Shown here one piece after another: positions 36,288 to 47,473 of a stretch of 64,000 nt of DNA. Made by a program: the position numbers and the translations under genes. The notes under the pieces are model-generated. The model did no database searches. It was given only the letters and a program-made list of their open reading frames with translations, and was not told the origin of the DNA. The DNA is from Rotaria socialis. Taxonomy: Eukaryota > Rotifera > Eurotatoria > Philodinida > Philodinidae. Numbering within the stretch: position 1 is the first letter of the stretch; each line of letters begins with the position of its first letter. The DNA lies in the NCBI GenBank assembly GCA_905331475.1, contig CAJNYU010003572.1, forward strand, positions 8,407-72,406, in the 5' to 3' direction.

Positions 36288-36984
36288 TATCATCAATGAC
36301 AATAATAATAATGTATCTTACATTCACCTCGTTTTCTTGAAGTTCTCATAATTTTTCACACTCATTTTCACAGGATATCATCACTCCTGGCAACATCATT
36401 AAAAGTAGCTATGAGTATAACTGTTATTCTCAAGTCGAAATAGAATTAAGTTGCAAATAAAAAAAAGTAAATCAGACAATGATTGGAACGTCCTTAGATC
36501 ATGTGCTGCAAAATTTAAGTATCAATAGTCTACTACAGTTTTTTCTTTTCATGCTGTACTCAAATCATAGTGTGATATTTTGACTGATTATACGTAAAAT
36601 GATGTTGATCACTCGATAGTAATTATTTTGCATGTAGAGAAATCTTAGCAACGCACGTAGCATCGCAACGAAAAGCTGAGACTACACATTTACTAATAAG
36701 ACTCCAAATATCAGCAAGCTTTCTAGTAGTCAACTTCGAGTCGAAACTCATAGCAAACAAGGACTCAGAAAAAACGGAAACAAATAGCATGCTACAAGAT
36801 TAGAATGAGCAATCAATATTTTATTTAAAAAGAATTAAGTAATGATGTCTTATCGATTTTGCCTGTAGTGAACTCTACTTATAAAAGTTTCTAGACATCT
36901 TTCTCTCTCGTGTTGTCTCTCATTCAAATGTACAGTTTGTAAGCCTGTTCATTTATTGCTAATGTTTTACTATGACTTCAGTCC

Positions 36985-37569
36985 TTAACCAACTCGTCGT
37001 AATTGATTAGCGTAATCGCGAATAGCCAAACTAAGCAGATAGACACTGTCTGGAATTATATTCGAATAAATATGCATATCGTATTGATTGACCCAAATCA
37101 ATGATTGAACGCGCATGTAAAATTTTGCCAAACAAGTGTGATCGCTTTGATTTCCATCATAAAAGGAAGTTGTGAGCGAAGCAGGCTCCGTATCCATAGA
37201 CAGACGAGAGTCATTCCATGAGATAGTCCAATGCTGACCTAATATTTGATAATGCTGAACGATAGTACCTTTGAGCCATTTTTTAGTATCTAAATTACGT
37301 ATTTTCAATGTACCTTGGTAAACTGCTCCTTTTTTCGATGAATACGCTTTGCCGACCGCTTTTTTTGATGGGTAGGCAACGAGTTCAATTGATTGTCCAA
37401 AACTTATATACGACTCAAGACGATACTGAAGATTCTTGCCAGTTCGATCATAAATAGAAAATTCTCTCGCTTTAAATCCTTGATAAAAATCCTCTTCAAT
37501 GACATATTGACGTTCTGGTGTTTGGGCTAGAATAATATGGACTAGAACTAAGATGATAATCCGAATCAT
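36985..37569 (-). CDS. Secreted LURP-one/tubby-C-like domain protein
   Basis: A single-exon 194-residue protein with a clear signal peptide (MIRIIILVLVHIILAQ) and an ATG at 37569. After the leader, alternating strands fit the LURP-one-related (tubby C-terminal, scramblase-like) fold. YVIEEDFYQGFKAREFSIYD matches the family opening, where the protein describes its own dispositional strands. Next come LQYRLESYISFGQSIELV, then YQGTLKIRNLDTKKWLKGTI, and a terminal helix region (DSVYLLSLAIRDYANQL) equivalent to the buried helix of the barrel. Known LURP-one proteins are mostly intracellular and bind lipids or nucleic acid, so a secreted version is unusual. Substrate and role are unknown. The 3' end of the fold-back at 35359-36287 lies about 700 bp downstream. 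Confidence 0.7.
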   Translation of the reverse strand: MIRIIILVLVHIILAQTPERQYVIEEDFYQGFKAREFSIYDRTGKNLQYRLESYISFGQSIELVAYPSKKAVGKAYSSKKGAVYQGTLKIRNLDTKKWLKGTIVQHYQILGQHWTISWNDSRLSMDTEPASLTTSFYDGNQSDHTCLAKFYMRVQSLIWVNQYDMHIYSNIIPDSVYLLSLAIRDYANQLRRVG

Positions 37570-38652
37570 CTTGAATGATTATAATAGATATCTAAAAAAA
37601 AGTAAATAACTGGAAAAAAAACGAGCGATGGCACTGAAAAGTGAACGATGAAAGCTACAAGTTATAGTGCACTTTTCGATTCTTCATCATCCATTATAAA
37701 CAAAAGGTTATCCTAGTGCACAATTACATCTTTGCAAGTGAGAAGAAGAAAAAATCCCGTAACATGATACTATAGATATGATTAATTTCTTTTCTTAACT
37801 TATTTTCTTCGTTAAAAGCCATGTGATTGAAATTCATTGAAGCATTGATATGGTTAGGCAAAAAATCCATGATTTAGGTTATTTTTATTTCAGAAGACGT
37901 GTAAAATAATTTACGTAAATAAAAAAATATACTAGAAAACGATGATAACATGATGAATAGGTTGAAAGTATAAAGCGTCCGAACACAAGCCATTTCCTCT
38001 TATTGCTTCTTCGGTTTTCATTATTTGGAATTTGGAATAGAAAACGAAGTCTCAAAATATTCGACTGTTTCATGAAATCATCTGTATGTAAACTAATATC
38101 CAATATTATACACCGGAAAAGCAGATGTTGCCAAAGAATGTAAGCATTGAGTTAGAAGATAAGAAAAATGAAGTTGTTTTATTTATTGAACACAATTAAA
38201 GATCTTATTACCTGTATCATCATGCCCTTGTACAAATAACAAAAGTCGATAGAATTTCTTTACAAACATTATAACCACTTGTTTTTTCGGTAACAAAGAA
38301 ATTTCAATTAATTGTACAGAAAAAGTCCAGTTTTGTTTGAGCTTTTTTTATGAGACAATAGCATCGATTACTCGTGTAGAAAACCCTGTTCAGTTCAAAA
38401 ATAAAGTGAACTACATTTCTAACGAGAAAAATAACATTCGCAGAAGAATGCTCATTTTTTACACATACTATTTATCGGTAGAAATTTTACTTTTTTTATA
38501 CTTCTTGAGACGTTATGTCTAATTTCATTTAATTTCTTCATCGATTGTTAAATCTGTCCCACCATGTATATTCTAGAAACAAGAACAACAAACAATACCT
38601 CTTGTAGCATCTCTTCATGTCAATGCAAAATTAGACTATAGTATCTCTGATC
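37570..38652. other. Intergenic DNA
   Basis: No supported gene. Short frames at 37885-38103 and 38337-38522 are of low-complexity composition. The latter ends about 130 bp before the transposase remnant and could be further decayed transposon sequence, but no motif supports that. Confidence 0.45.
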
Positions 38653-39017
38653 GTGCTATTTGCGATGAATCAGTATGAGTGTAAATCCCGTCACAAAAAA
38701 AAGGAATGGATAGGTTGTCTTGATTCAATTATAGATGAATATGATTTCTCAAGCATTTTTAATGTCGATGAATCAAATCTCTTTTTCAAAGCATTCCTGG
38801 TGAAATTATGTGTTTTAAATAAAAACGAATGCGACAGAGAAAAAATTTTGAAAGAAAAATTTTTCAGTTTTGTTAGATAATTTTCTATTAAAATTGTTAT
38901 ACGTAATGTTAAACTACAATGACTGCAATTAATGCAGTGTCTTGGATTGATTCAACATGGAAATCTACCACTGATACGACAACTAAAAAGGCGTTATCAG
39001 CTGCGGCCCAGATCAAG
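38653..39017 (+). pseudogene. Decayed pogo/Tigger-type DDE transposase
   Basis: The frame at 38653-38880 contains YDFSSIFNVDESNLFFKAF, which matches the first catalytic-Asp block of Tigger/pogo/jerky transposases (usually IFNADETGLFYK). It is followed by the equivalent of the K-GE-C-GGK-SKER block in diverged form (NKNECDREKILKEKFF). After a stop, 38934-39017 encodes AVSWIDSTWKSTTDTTTKKA, which matches the C-terminal helix of the same family. The middle catalytic region between them is missing and no ATG-led full frame exists, so this is a deleted fossil copy of a TA-inserting Tc1/mariner-superfamily element. Ends were not located. Confidence 0.7.
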
Positions 39018-40088
39018 TAGGCACGATCGTAAACTACCGCATGCGAAGTCCAGAATCCTCGACCTGTTTACTTCCAAAGCATAGCAAAAATAACTAACGA
39101 TAAAATAGATGCACTTTTTTCTGCAAATGAAATTAATGGTGAAGCGTTATTTTTCGTATTCTATTATTTTTTTTTATCTTGTAATTTGTTCAATCTAAAG
39201 TTTGTGCCATCTGGCATTTTTGATTTTATACTCATGTATGCGATGCTATGTAGTGTTTTATTCATATTCGACGAAGTCATTTGATTTCGTATCATTGTTG
39301 TTTCATTTCGGTTTTTGTGATTGAATTGGATTAATATAATAAATTTACTGTAGAAAGAAATTGTTCAGCTTCTTTTTTTTAACAAAATGGAGAAATGGCA
39401 AAATTTTTAGAAACTTGTAAGTTTGTTGAATTAATGGAAGTTTTTATGAACACTTAGTATAAACAAGATTGTCTTACAAGTGCAGGAAAGGTTTAGTTGT
39501 CTGTGAAGCGACTTCAATCGACGAGATCCGAAAGCGAAACTATAGTGTACTACTTTTTTCTAGAAGTATTTTTAGGATTTCATTATATTTTGTATCATTG
39601 CCTCCATATTCTTTATCATATATTGAAATATATGTAATCAAGAAAAAAAAACAAGAAATATATAAAATATTTTATATAAAAATTCATCAACTAGAACTTT
39701 AATCATGCATTTTGCAACGTATGAATATTGATTAAGTGCGGATTCAGAATCTGGGTGTGAGCGTCTCTGTTGATAATCACCGAATCGAGACAAACGCTCT
39801 TACATGGTTATACCTCACGCCTGCATCCATCTACTATCATGAAAAAAACCAGTATGATTCAAGTTTCGTGCTTGCGTCACATTGTATGACTAATATCGCT
39901 TTTCCTTGTATACCATAGAAGAAAAAACAAAAAAATGCTTTTGTCACAAACACAAAAAATCGCGAAGAAGTAAGAAACGAAACGAAACGAAACAAATTGA
40001 TTTTGGTGAGCTTCCACATGTACCGCTGTATTATTAACGTATTTTGTTTTTGCAAAAGTTGTCAGGACTGAAATAAAACAAGTCAGAT
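39018..40088. other. Intergenic DNA upstream of the ART-TPR gene
   Basis: AT-rich. Frames at 39469-39702 and 39736-39918 have no domain. Near 39976-39995 there is an ACGAAACGAAACGAAAC short tandem repeat. The promoter of the downstream gene presumably lies here. Confidence 0.45.
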
Positions 40089-43000
40089 ATGCAAACTTCT
40101 TCTCGAGGTGGAATTCGACATCATCTCGTCATCTGGCTCGATCCCAATGCTCATAGATCAGCCAATTATGATAAATCTTGTGAGTTTATACGTGCCATCG
40201 TCAATTCTATCGAAGCATTTTCTGATCCCGATAAATGCATTGATTTTCTTACCGATCGAGATGATTCCGATGAACAAGTCGTTCTCATTTTATCCGAGAC
40301 ATTTAGTGAAAATATTATTCCATTAATTCACGCAATACCACAATTACATTACATTTATATACATGGTACAGATATAGATCAGTCGAAAAACGTTTCCTGG
40401 ACAAGTGGGTACGAGAAAGTCAGAGGTCAACTATGGGAAAATCTTCAATCTATAGGTGAACAGCTGAAAAAGGATATTATTCAATGTCAAAATGAATCTG
40501 AAGCTATTTCATTTGTCTCAGCATCAGAAATTGCAGCTGGGAATCGTCAAGATCCATCATTTATCTATACCCAATTACTCAAAGAAATTTTATTGACGAA
40601 TTATCTAACTGATTCGGAAGAGGAAGCACGATGTCAAATGATTGAGTTTTGTCGAAGAATTTATATGAATAATGCAGCTGAACTTCGGGTGATAGATGAA
40701 TTCGAGCGAGAATTCTTTCCCGAACAATCTGTCCATTGGTATACGCGAGAATGTTTTCTCCATATAATGCTAAACAAAGCATTGCGCAGTCCCGAGCCAG
40801 ATATTCTTTATAAATTTCGTTATTTTCTTCGTCATCTCAATGAACAAATAAGAATCATAGCTGCTCAACAATGTATATCGCAAAAGTCGATCACTGTATT
40901 TCGCGGTCAAGGTATGCCAACTGATGAATTCAATAAACTGAAGAATGGCATCGGTGGTCTTCTCTCGTTTAGAAGCTTTCTTTCTACAAGTCTCGATTCA
41001 GAGGTAGCATTCGCATTTGCGGAACCATTCAAATATATTTCCGATCAAACATCGATCGTATTTTTAATGAATATCGATCCAAGCATTAAACAATATCCAT
41101 TTATTCACGTCGATAATATGAGTTATTATCAAAGTAGCGAACAGGAAATCTTGTTCACCGTGGGAACCGTTTTTCGTATTGATGCTGTTGAAAAATTGAA
41201 AGACGATCAATGGCAAGTACGTTTAACTTCAAGTAATGACATTGACATGAATCTAGTTCAATATATGGAGTATACACGTAAGCGAACACGTTGTAGTCAT
41301 CCATTGATAGGCTTAGTGAAGCTCGCTGATGAAATGGGTCAGTACAAGATGATAGATCGGTTGGCACAGATTTTTACTGAGAATGATTTTCCTTCTCAAA
41401 TTCCATCTGTAATGAATCAAATGCGACATGCACTGGGCTCGGCATATTTATCGGCAGGAAATCGAACGAATGCTCTTACACACTTACAAGAAGCACTGAA
41501 TATCTATTTGGAGTACTTACCATCCGATGATCAAAGTCTTTCGTCAACATATAATAATATTGGCAGTGTTTATCATACTTCTAAAGACTATGAGATGGCA
41601 CTCACATATTATCAGCTAGCACTTGACTGTCAATTGAATTCACAAGATCCAGATTTCGATTCTAGTGCTACCTATTCCATGAATTTGGCCGCTGTTTATG
41701 AAGCTCTAGGACGCTACGATGAAGTATCAGCATGTCAAAAACAGGCGTTAAAATTTCGGCAACAAAATCATGGCGAAAATGACTTGACACTACTGGATAT
41801 GTATAGTGCAATAGGACGGGCGTGCTACAAAAAGCAAGATTACGCAGAAGCAGGTTAGTCATTGTGTATTAATCAGTGGATTCATAGTGTCTTTTCATAT
41901 GTCAATCAGTCAGTAATAAAAAAAATACTCAAACAACAAGGCGGAAGAGGCGTGAGAGATTCTCAGTGTTGAATTTCTTACAAACAGTATTATTTTTTCT
42001 TTAGCAACATATAATGAAAAAGCATTGGAAATTCAAGAGATGACTTCAAGTGCTAATCCGGTGTCTTCCATCAATTTTCTCCTATCGACTGGACAAATAT
42101 GTCTATCACAAGGTCAATATAATGATGCTATTGATTATTTTATGCGTGCGCTAGATCTACAGACACAGTATTTATTGTCGAATAATCCATCGTTTTCAAA
42201 AACATATCATAATCTCGGTTGCGCATACTATCGGCAAGACAAATTCGCTGAATCAATACCATACTATCAGAAAGGACTGGATATTGAACTGAACTCGCTA
42301 GCTGATGATCATTCAGCGATTGCTAGCAGTTATTTTAACTTGTCAACTGCTTATGCAGGAATCCTACAATATGATGAAGCATTACAATGTGCACGCAAAG
42401 CAGTGGAACAATTACGAAAAAGACCCGATCCGAGTACATTGGAATTAAGCCAGTACATTATTCAAATAGGAATTGTTCTTGATAAGCAGACCAAATATTC
42501 TGAAGCCATTGCCTATTACCAAGAAAGTATAGCTGTTAATGTTAGTGTTGTCGGCGATAGTAATGCATCGCTAGCTAGCGACTACTATCGTATAGCCGAG
42601 ACTTATGTGAAATTAGATAACCATTTGGATGCATTAGCTTTCTACCAAAAAGCATTGGAGATTGAACAAAATACTCTAGCCGATGATCATTCATCTATTG
42701 CTGTTACACATTTTAAAATCTCAAAGGCACACATGGAAATGGCACAATATGATGAAGCCCTCAAACATGCACACCAAGCAATAGAACAACTACGGAAGTG
42801 TTCGGATTTGGGCATAGCTGCACTTGGCCCGATGATTCTCCATGCTGGATATAATCTTTATCAGCAAAACAAGTGTTTCGAAGCTGTTCGTTATTATGAA
42901 GAAGCTCTTTCACTCTGTGTAGCTTATATGCCTGAAAATGACCCACAATTAGCGACCATATATTATAGAATAGCCAGTGCTTATTTCGAGTTGGGTAATT

Positions 43001-43245
43001 TCACTGAGGCACTGCTTTACTATCAAAACACATTGGAAAACGAATTGCTGACCTTGCCTAGCAATGCACCTACAATTGCTACGACCTATGAACACTTGGC
43101 TGCCACTCTTGTTTGTCTTCGGAGATTCAATGAAGCAATCGATGCCTACCTGAAAGGGATCGATCAACTTTTAAAGACACATCCATTGGATCATCAAGAT
43201 GTAAATAAACTGCGCATAGCTTTGGAAACAATCATGGCTCAGTAA
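40089..43245 (+). CDS. NAD:arginine-type ADP-ribosyltransferase fused to TPR array
   Basis: Two exons (40089-41853 and 42005-43245, joined in phase through a 151-nt intron) encode about 1001 residues. Residues 11-95 look like an alpha/beta Rossmann-like domain (HHLVIWLD, EQVVLILSE, LHYIYIHG strands separated by helices); its function is unknown. Residues about 150-370 form an R-S-ExE ADP-ribosyltransferase of the arginine-specific (ARTC) class: Arg272 in ITVFRGQGM, the STS block at 299-301 in FRSFLSTSLDSEVAFAF, and E351-x-E353 in SSEQEILFTVGT. From about residue 440 to the end are many TPRs of the kinesin-light-chain type (SLSSTYNNIGSVYHTSKDYE, SIASSYFNLSTAYA-like repeats), a protein-binding solenoid. 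No signal peptide, so it is probably cytosolic and modifies partners held by the TPRs. This architecture is typical of bdelloid genomes. Confidence 0.92.
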
Positions 43246-43398
43246 GTTGAAATTTTTAGGAAATTCAGATAAAACGATTTTGAGAAAAATAAGAACAATA
43301 TCTTTTCCGGATTGGATTAGGTTGTATCGTTAGATGATGTATGAAATTTTCGAAGAAACGCCATTTAACAGATGATTTGATAAGTACTTTTCAGCAGT

Positions 43399-44149
43399 GT
43401 CATTATTCCAAAATTCTAGAATTTTCATAGAATTACCGGAATAATAAGAATTATGAGAATAACTAGAATTTTAGAGTAGTGAACTAGCCTGAAGTATGAA
43501 ATTTTTAGCGTTTGAGAGAGGCATACTTCTTGAGTTTGGCATAATGAGAATTTCAAGATAAGCATAAAGTTTAAGAGTGCCAAATTATTAAGAATACAAC
43601 ATTGTACTCGATTTGTTGATTGTCGTAACTTATAATCAAATATTGTGGGAATTTGTAGACCTATAATAAAAAAAAGTCTACTATTCATGTAAATTCGCAT
43701 AATAGATGGCATAAAACACACATGGAGAATTCATTGTTTTAAAACTGTATGCATGGATAATAACTTGTACATCAAACTAAATCAAATAGTACAGTTTTTT
43801 TTAATATTGCAGCTGTACAAATTATCACAATCAACAATCAACAAATCGAGTGTAATTTTGTATTCTTAATAATTTGCACTCTTAAAATTTATACTTATTT
43901 TGAAATGCTCATTATTACAAACTCGAGAAGTATAGTTCTCTCAAACCCTAAAAACTTCACCTATCGGGCTAGTTTACTACTCTAAAATCTGATAATTCTA
44001 AAATTGTGATTATTCTAAAATTCTAATCATTCTAAAATTCCGATAATTCTAGTTATTGTGAAGTTCTCATTATTCTACAATTCGAATATTCTGATTAATT
44101 CGAATGATTTCAGAATTCTATGAAAATTCTAGAATCTTGGAATAATGAC
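43399..44149. repeat. Long inverted repeat rich in ATTCTA motifs
   Basis: The outer ends GTCATTATTCCAAAATTCTA (43399 on) and its near complement ending at 44149 pair, and pairing continues inward for about 250-300 bp on each side. For example GTACTCGATTTGTTGATTGT near 43603 has its near complement near 43838. The right arm also holds degenerate tandem repeats of ATTCTAAAATTC-like units between about 43980 and 44095. The spacer is roughly 150-200 bp. No coding capacity. It lies 150 bp beyond the ART-TPR stop codon, so it may lie in or near that gene's 3' UTR. Confidence 0.8.
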
Positions 44150-44569
44150 AGGACTCTTATTTACCCTATTTTCTATTCTAGATCCATCGACAACGTCCAG
44201 AACGATAAATGATGATTTTTGCTTTCTTAGTTTTTATAATCATACATTTGTTTTTTTTGTGTATTGAATTTTCTCGGATCGGGAATTCACACATGTGGTT
44301 CTGTCCTTCAAGCTTGTTTTTATTTATAACAAGAAGCTAATGATAGTTAGTGAGCAGTTTCCCAACTAGTGATAATAATATTCTTATCAAAATTTGTGGC
44401 ACACTTGTGAGTGTGCATGCGATTTGATGGGTGTTTGTACATGTTAATGTCGGTCACACATCCATCTATCCACATCGCTCGAATGTAGCCTCATTTCAAA
44501 CAAGAAATAATGAATTTTCAATATTGGCCAACTTCATATCATCGGTTATTTGTTTAAAATGTTGACATA

Positions 44570-46158
44570 TTCCCACTACTGAAAGGAGGGTATTACGAAA
44601 AACGAGTTAAATGCGTTTGTTCGTTCGTCCAATAGGAAAGCAGATGCATAAACTTAACTAAACTCAAGCAAAATCTGTAGAAATAGGTTTTACCGAAGGT
44701 AATCGGGGTGGGAAACACAGTGGTGTTGTTAGTTTTTTGAAATTTTGTAGTTCAAGCAAGTTTATAATCAATTAGGAGCAGTTTATATCGTCGCATTTTC
44801 GTGATAGGAATTCTTTGTAGGGGAACTTTTTTGAGGGTACCATTCGATGGTGTTTATAGTGTTAGATGTATCGTATGGTTATGTGAAATCTTATTACGAA
44901 TATGTTATAGTCATCTTGCGGTGGAATTGATTCTCAATTTGGCAACGACTAGCCGCTCACCTGCACTAACGTAAGACGTTGAAAGCTTTTTTCAAAGTCT
45001 TAGTTTATTCTTGGTATGTCAACTTTTATTGTAGCACGAGGAATTTATTCAAGCTTAACTCCTAGAATTCTAGATTAGGACATCTACAAACGGCGCGAAC
45101 TGGATAAGTACTCAGGAATCTTGTCTTATTCTTCTCTAAATTGTGAGTAACTTATCGCATATGTAGATGAAATTGAATTAAATTAGTCCCATAACAGTTG
45201 TTTTTGGGTTTCTTGAAAATTCTCTTTGTTTTCATCTAATAATTATATAATGAAGCGAAGTTTTCAATCAATCATGCAGTGTTTAAAATAATCACGTTCA
45301 CCGCATATATACAACGAAACTAGTGGAGGCGACTACCCGCTCAGTTAAAAACCTGTTGTGATTATAAGACTACAGGCCTTGCAGACGTATTGAATAGTTA
45401 CACGTTGTCTCCATCAGAAAAGTTGAAACAATTTTCGAAAATGGTAAACATCTTCAAGTTCTTCCGAAGAAAGGCCATGAAATAATTGCTCAACTCGTGT
45501 GAAATATTTGAAATTTATATTTGTTGTGATTATCTTAATAAGTTTAGTTTTTACTGATTGCGAGTGGATTTGATTCAAAAGATGTAAATCTTAGATTTAT
45601 CTGTCTGTGAGCGTGCACCCGGAAATGAATATATGCATTCTAGACGGAAAACGCGCCGAAAGCAAAATGAACCCAGATGGATTTGAGCAAAAATGAGGAT
45701 AAAGCTAACTGAAATCGAGTTAGAAAAAGTCAGTTTGATTTGATCTATGATTTACGCGTGCAGATTCATGTTAAATATCTAGTTCATAGACCAATTTGAG
45801 TTGTAACTTTACTAAAATCGGGTATTTCGACCATAGCCCTCCTGAATGGATCTTTTTCTTCACTCTGTTATCGAGCTGATTGAAAGTTTTCGGAGCATAG
45901 CTGGAGTTGTAGCAGATCGGATGCACTTAAATTCACTATCGCCGTAGACTATTAGTAAGTAGTAATTAAATGTCGTTTTCTTGGTGATACTTCCAAGCAA
46001 GTTTTCTATTTATGCTCTGTTATCAATCGTGGTTTCCATGAAAATTATTTCGAAGCTATAAAATATGAAGTCTCTCAGTTAGATAATTTTGGATAGCTAC
46101 GTTCTACATGACTAAATTCTTTCAGTAGAGGGTTGGCGACGCTAACGTCAAGATACCT
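44570..46158. mobile_element. 1.6-kb non-coding element, longer relative of the ILK-intron element
   Basis: The left end CCCACTACTGAAAGGA (44572-44587) differs at one position from the 16-bp repeat in ILK intron 8. The next 170 bases (ATTACGAAAAACGAGTT and so on) match that copy closely. The right end from about 46046 (TTTCGAAGCTATAAAATATG to TTCAGTAGAGGGTTGGCGACG and TACCTTG) also matches. Between them are about 1.25 kb absent from the short copy, with no long open frame in any of the six readings, so this copy is also non-autonomous or decayed. Confidence 0.75.
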
Positions 46159-46184
46159 TGTGTATAAGTAATAAAAATCGGAAA

Positions 46185-46547
46185 ATGATAACATTATGTA
46201 TTTCCAACAGAAACATTATGGATTGGGATAAGCTAAATAATGAAATACATTTTAATATAAATGAAGTGTATATTTTTTGTGACTCATTTAATGATTATAT
46301 ACTCATGCAAAAATGGAATGGACGTTATCAGCATACAATTCGTGGTGTATATTCACCAGATCAAGTTGATTATAGGCTATTAAGACTTGATGTCGATTAT
46401 ATATGGTCAATATTACCAGAATTCCAAGAAGATCGAGGATTGAGCAGAATATTCCGTGCTGATGCAAAACGGTTGCTAACAGCTTTAGAAGAATATTTTC
46501 AAGATCAAACGAATGATGAAGATGACGATGGTCAAAATGAACATTAA
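46185..46547 (+). CDS. Small alpha/beta protein of unknown family, just downstream of an element
   Basis: ATG at 46185 (an upstream TTG at 46158 overlaps the element end and is not preferred); 120 residues. Predicted pattern: strand MITLCISN, helix, strand EVYIFCDS, helix, then a helical C-terminal half and a strongly acidic tail (DEDDDG). It resembles a compact Rossmann-like or receiver-like domain, similar in style to the N-terminus of the ART-TPR protein, but no motif confirms a family. The right end of the 1.6-kb element lies only 26 bp upstream. The gene may therefore have lost 5' exons or have its promoter inside the element. An AATAAA signal follows the stop within about 50 bp. Expression is uncertain. 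Confidence 0.55.
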   Translation: MITLCISNRNIMDWDKLNNEIHFNINEVYIFCDSFNDYILMQKWNGRYQHTIRGVYSPDQVDYRLLRLDVDYIWSILPEFQEDRGLSRIFRADAKRLLTALEEYFQDQTNDEDDDGQNEH

Positions 46548-47473
46548 AAATAGTTAACCGTCTCCTTTTCTATAGAATTAAATCCAAACTTAATAAATAA
46601 AACTAAGTATTAGCAGAAGAATCAATTCATTTTCGGCGGCTCCAACTTCACCAAAAAGTATTGAATCAAATATGATCGAAGCTTAGTATCAAATTTCATT
46701 CTAGCTATTTAGTTTATTAGCGAATCGATAAATATTAGAAATCGTTAAGGACAATAAATTAAATAGACATGTATAAATAATAACATTCAATAAAATAAAT
46801 TCAATAACTACGCAATATTCGATGCTTCGATGACTTATATTATCATTCTTTTAAAGATTTTTCAGGAAAATGTTGAGTACGCGAAGAACGTCAAGAAGGA
46901 AAGCGAAAACTAGAAATATTGCTGTTAATAGAGATCATTCTATTACCGCTGCTGATTGTTTAGCTAGTTTCTATTGTTGTCTTTCTCTGGACATTGGAAT
47001 GATTATCTTCTCTTTTTGCTTGTTGCTCGAGTTGTTATATTTTTCTGGATGTGGGACGGAGAAGATCCACATTCACTCACACCCGCACTCTTATGCAAAC
47101 ATAACAGATGCTTCATAAAATAATAGTACTTTGGTAATACACCCTCGAGATAGCATGCACTTGCTTTTTTTTCAAAAATCTTATTTCTGATGATAACGAA
47201 TACCGTTCTTTGAGAAAGAAACGGTTTAGATTGAATGATTACTTTTAATGCAATAAAAAAATATGGATAAACATTTCTTTAATGGTAGAGTAATAAAGCT
47301 CGAAGATTTAATCATCAATTTTGCTTAGTTATCTCTTTGTTGGCCAATTTTCAAAAGTCAACCGTTCTTACAACAATGCTAGCAAATGTAAAATCTCGTT
47401 GTAGTGGTAGGCTTTCACATCCATTACAACTTTTATTTTTGCTATTAAAAATAGCTTTTAGACAGATTTATCG
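46548..47473. other. Intergenic DNA between convergent genes
   Basis: Convergent spacer. An 82-codon frame at 46870-47118 (Arg/Lys-rich start, one hydrophobic stretch) has no domain and is not called. Nothing else was recognised. Confidence 0.45.

Noticed and set aside
40108-43167. Several open frames overlapping the ART-TPR gene in other frames
   Set aside because: They are shadows of the strongly coding plus-strand frame.
44570-46158. A protein-coding transposon in the 1.6-kb element
   Set aside because: No long open frame or transposase motif was found between its ends.
46870-47118. 82-codon frame with a hydrophobic stretch
   Set aside because: Composition is not distinctive and it lies between convergent genes; insufficient evidence for a gene.
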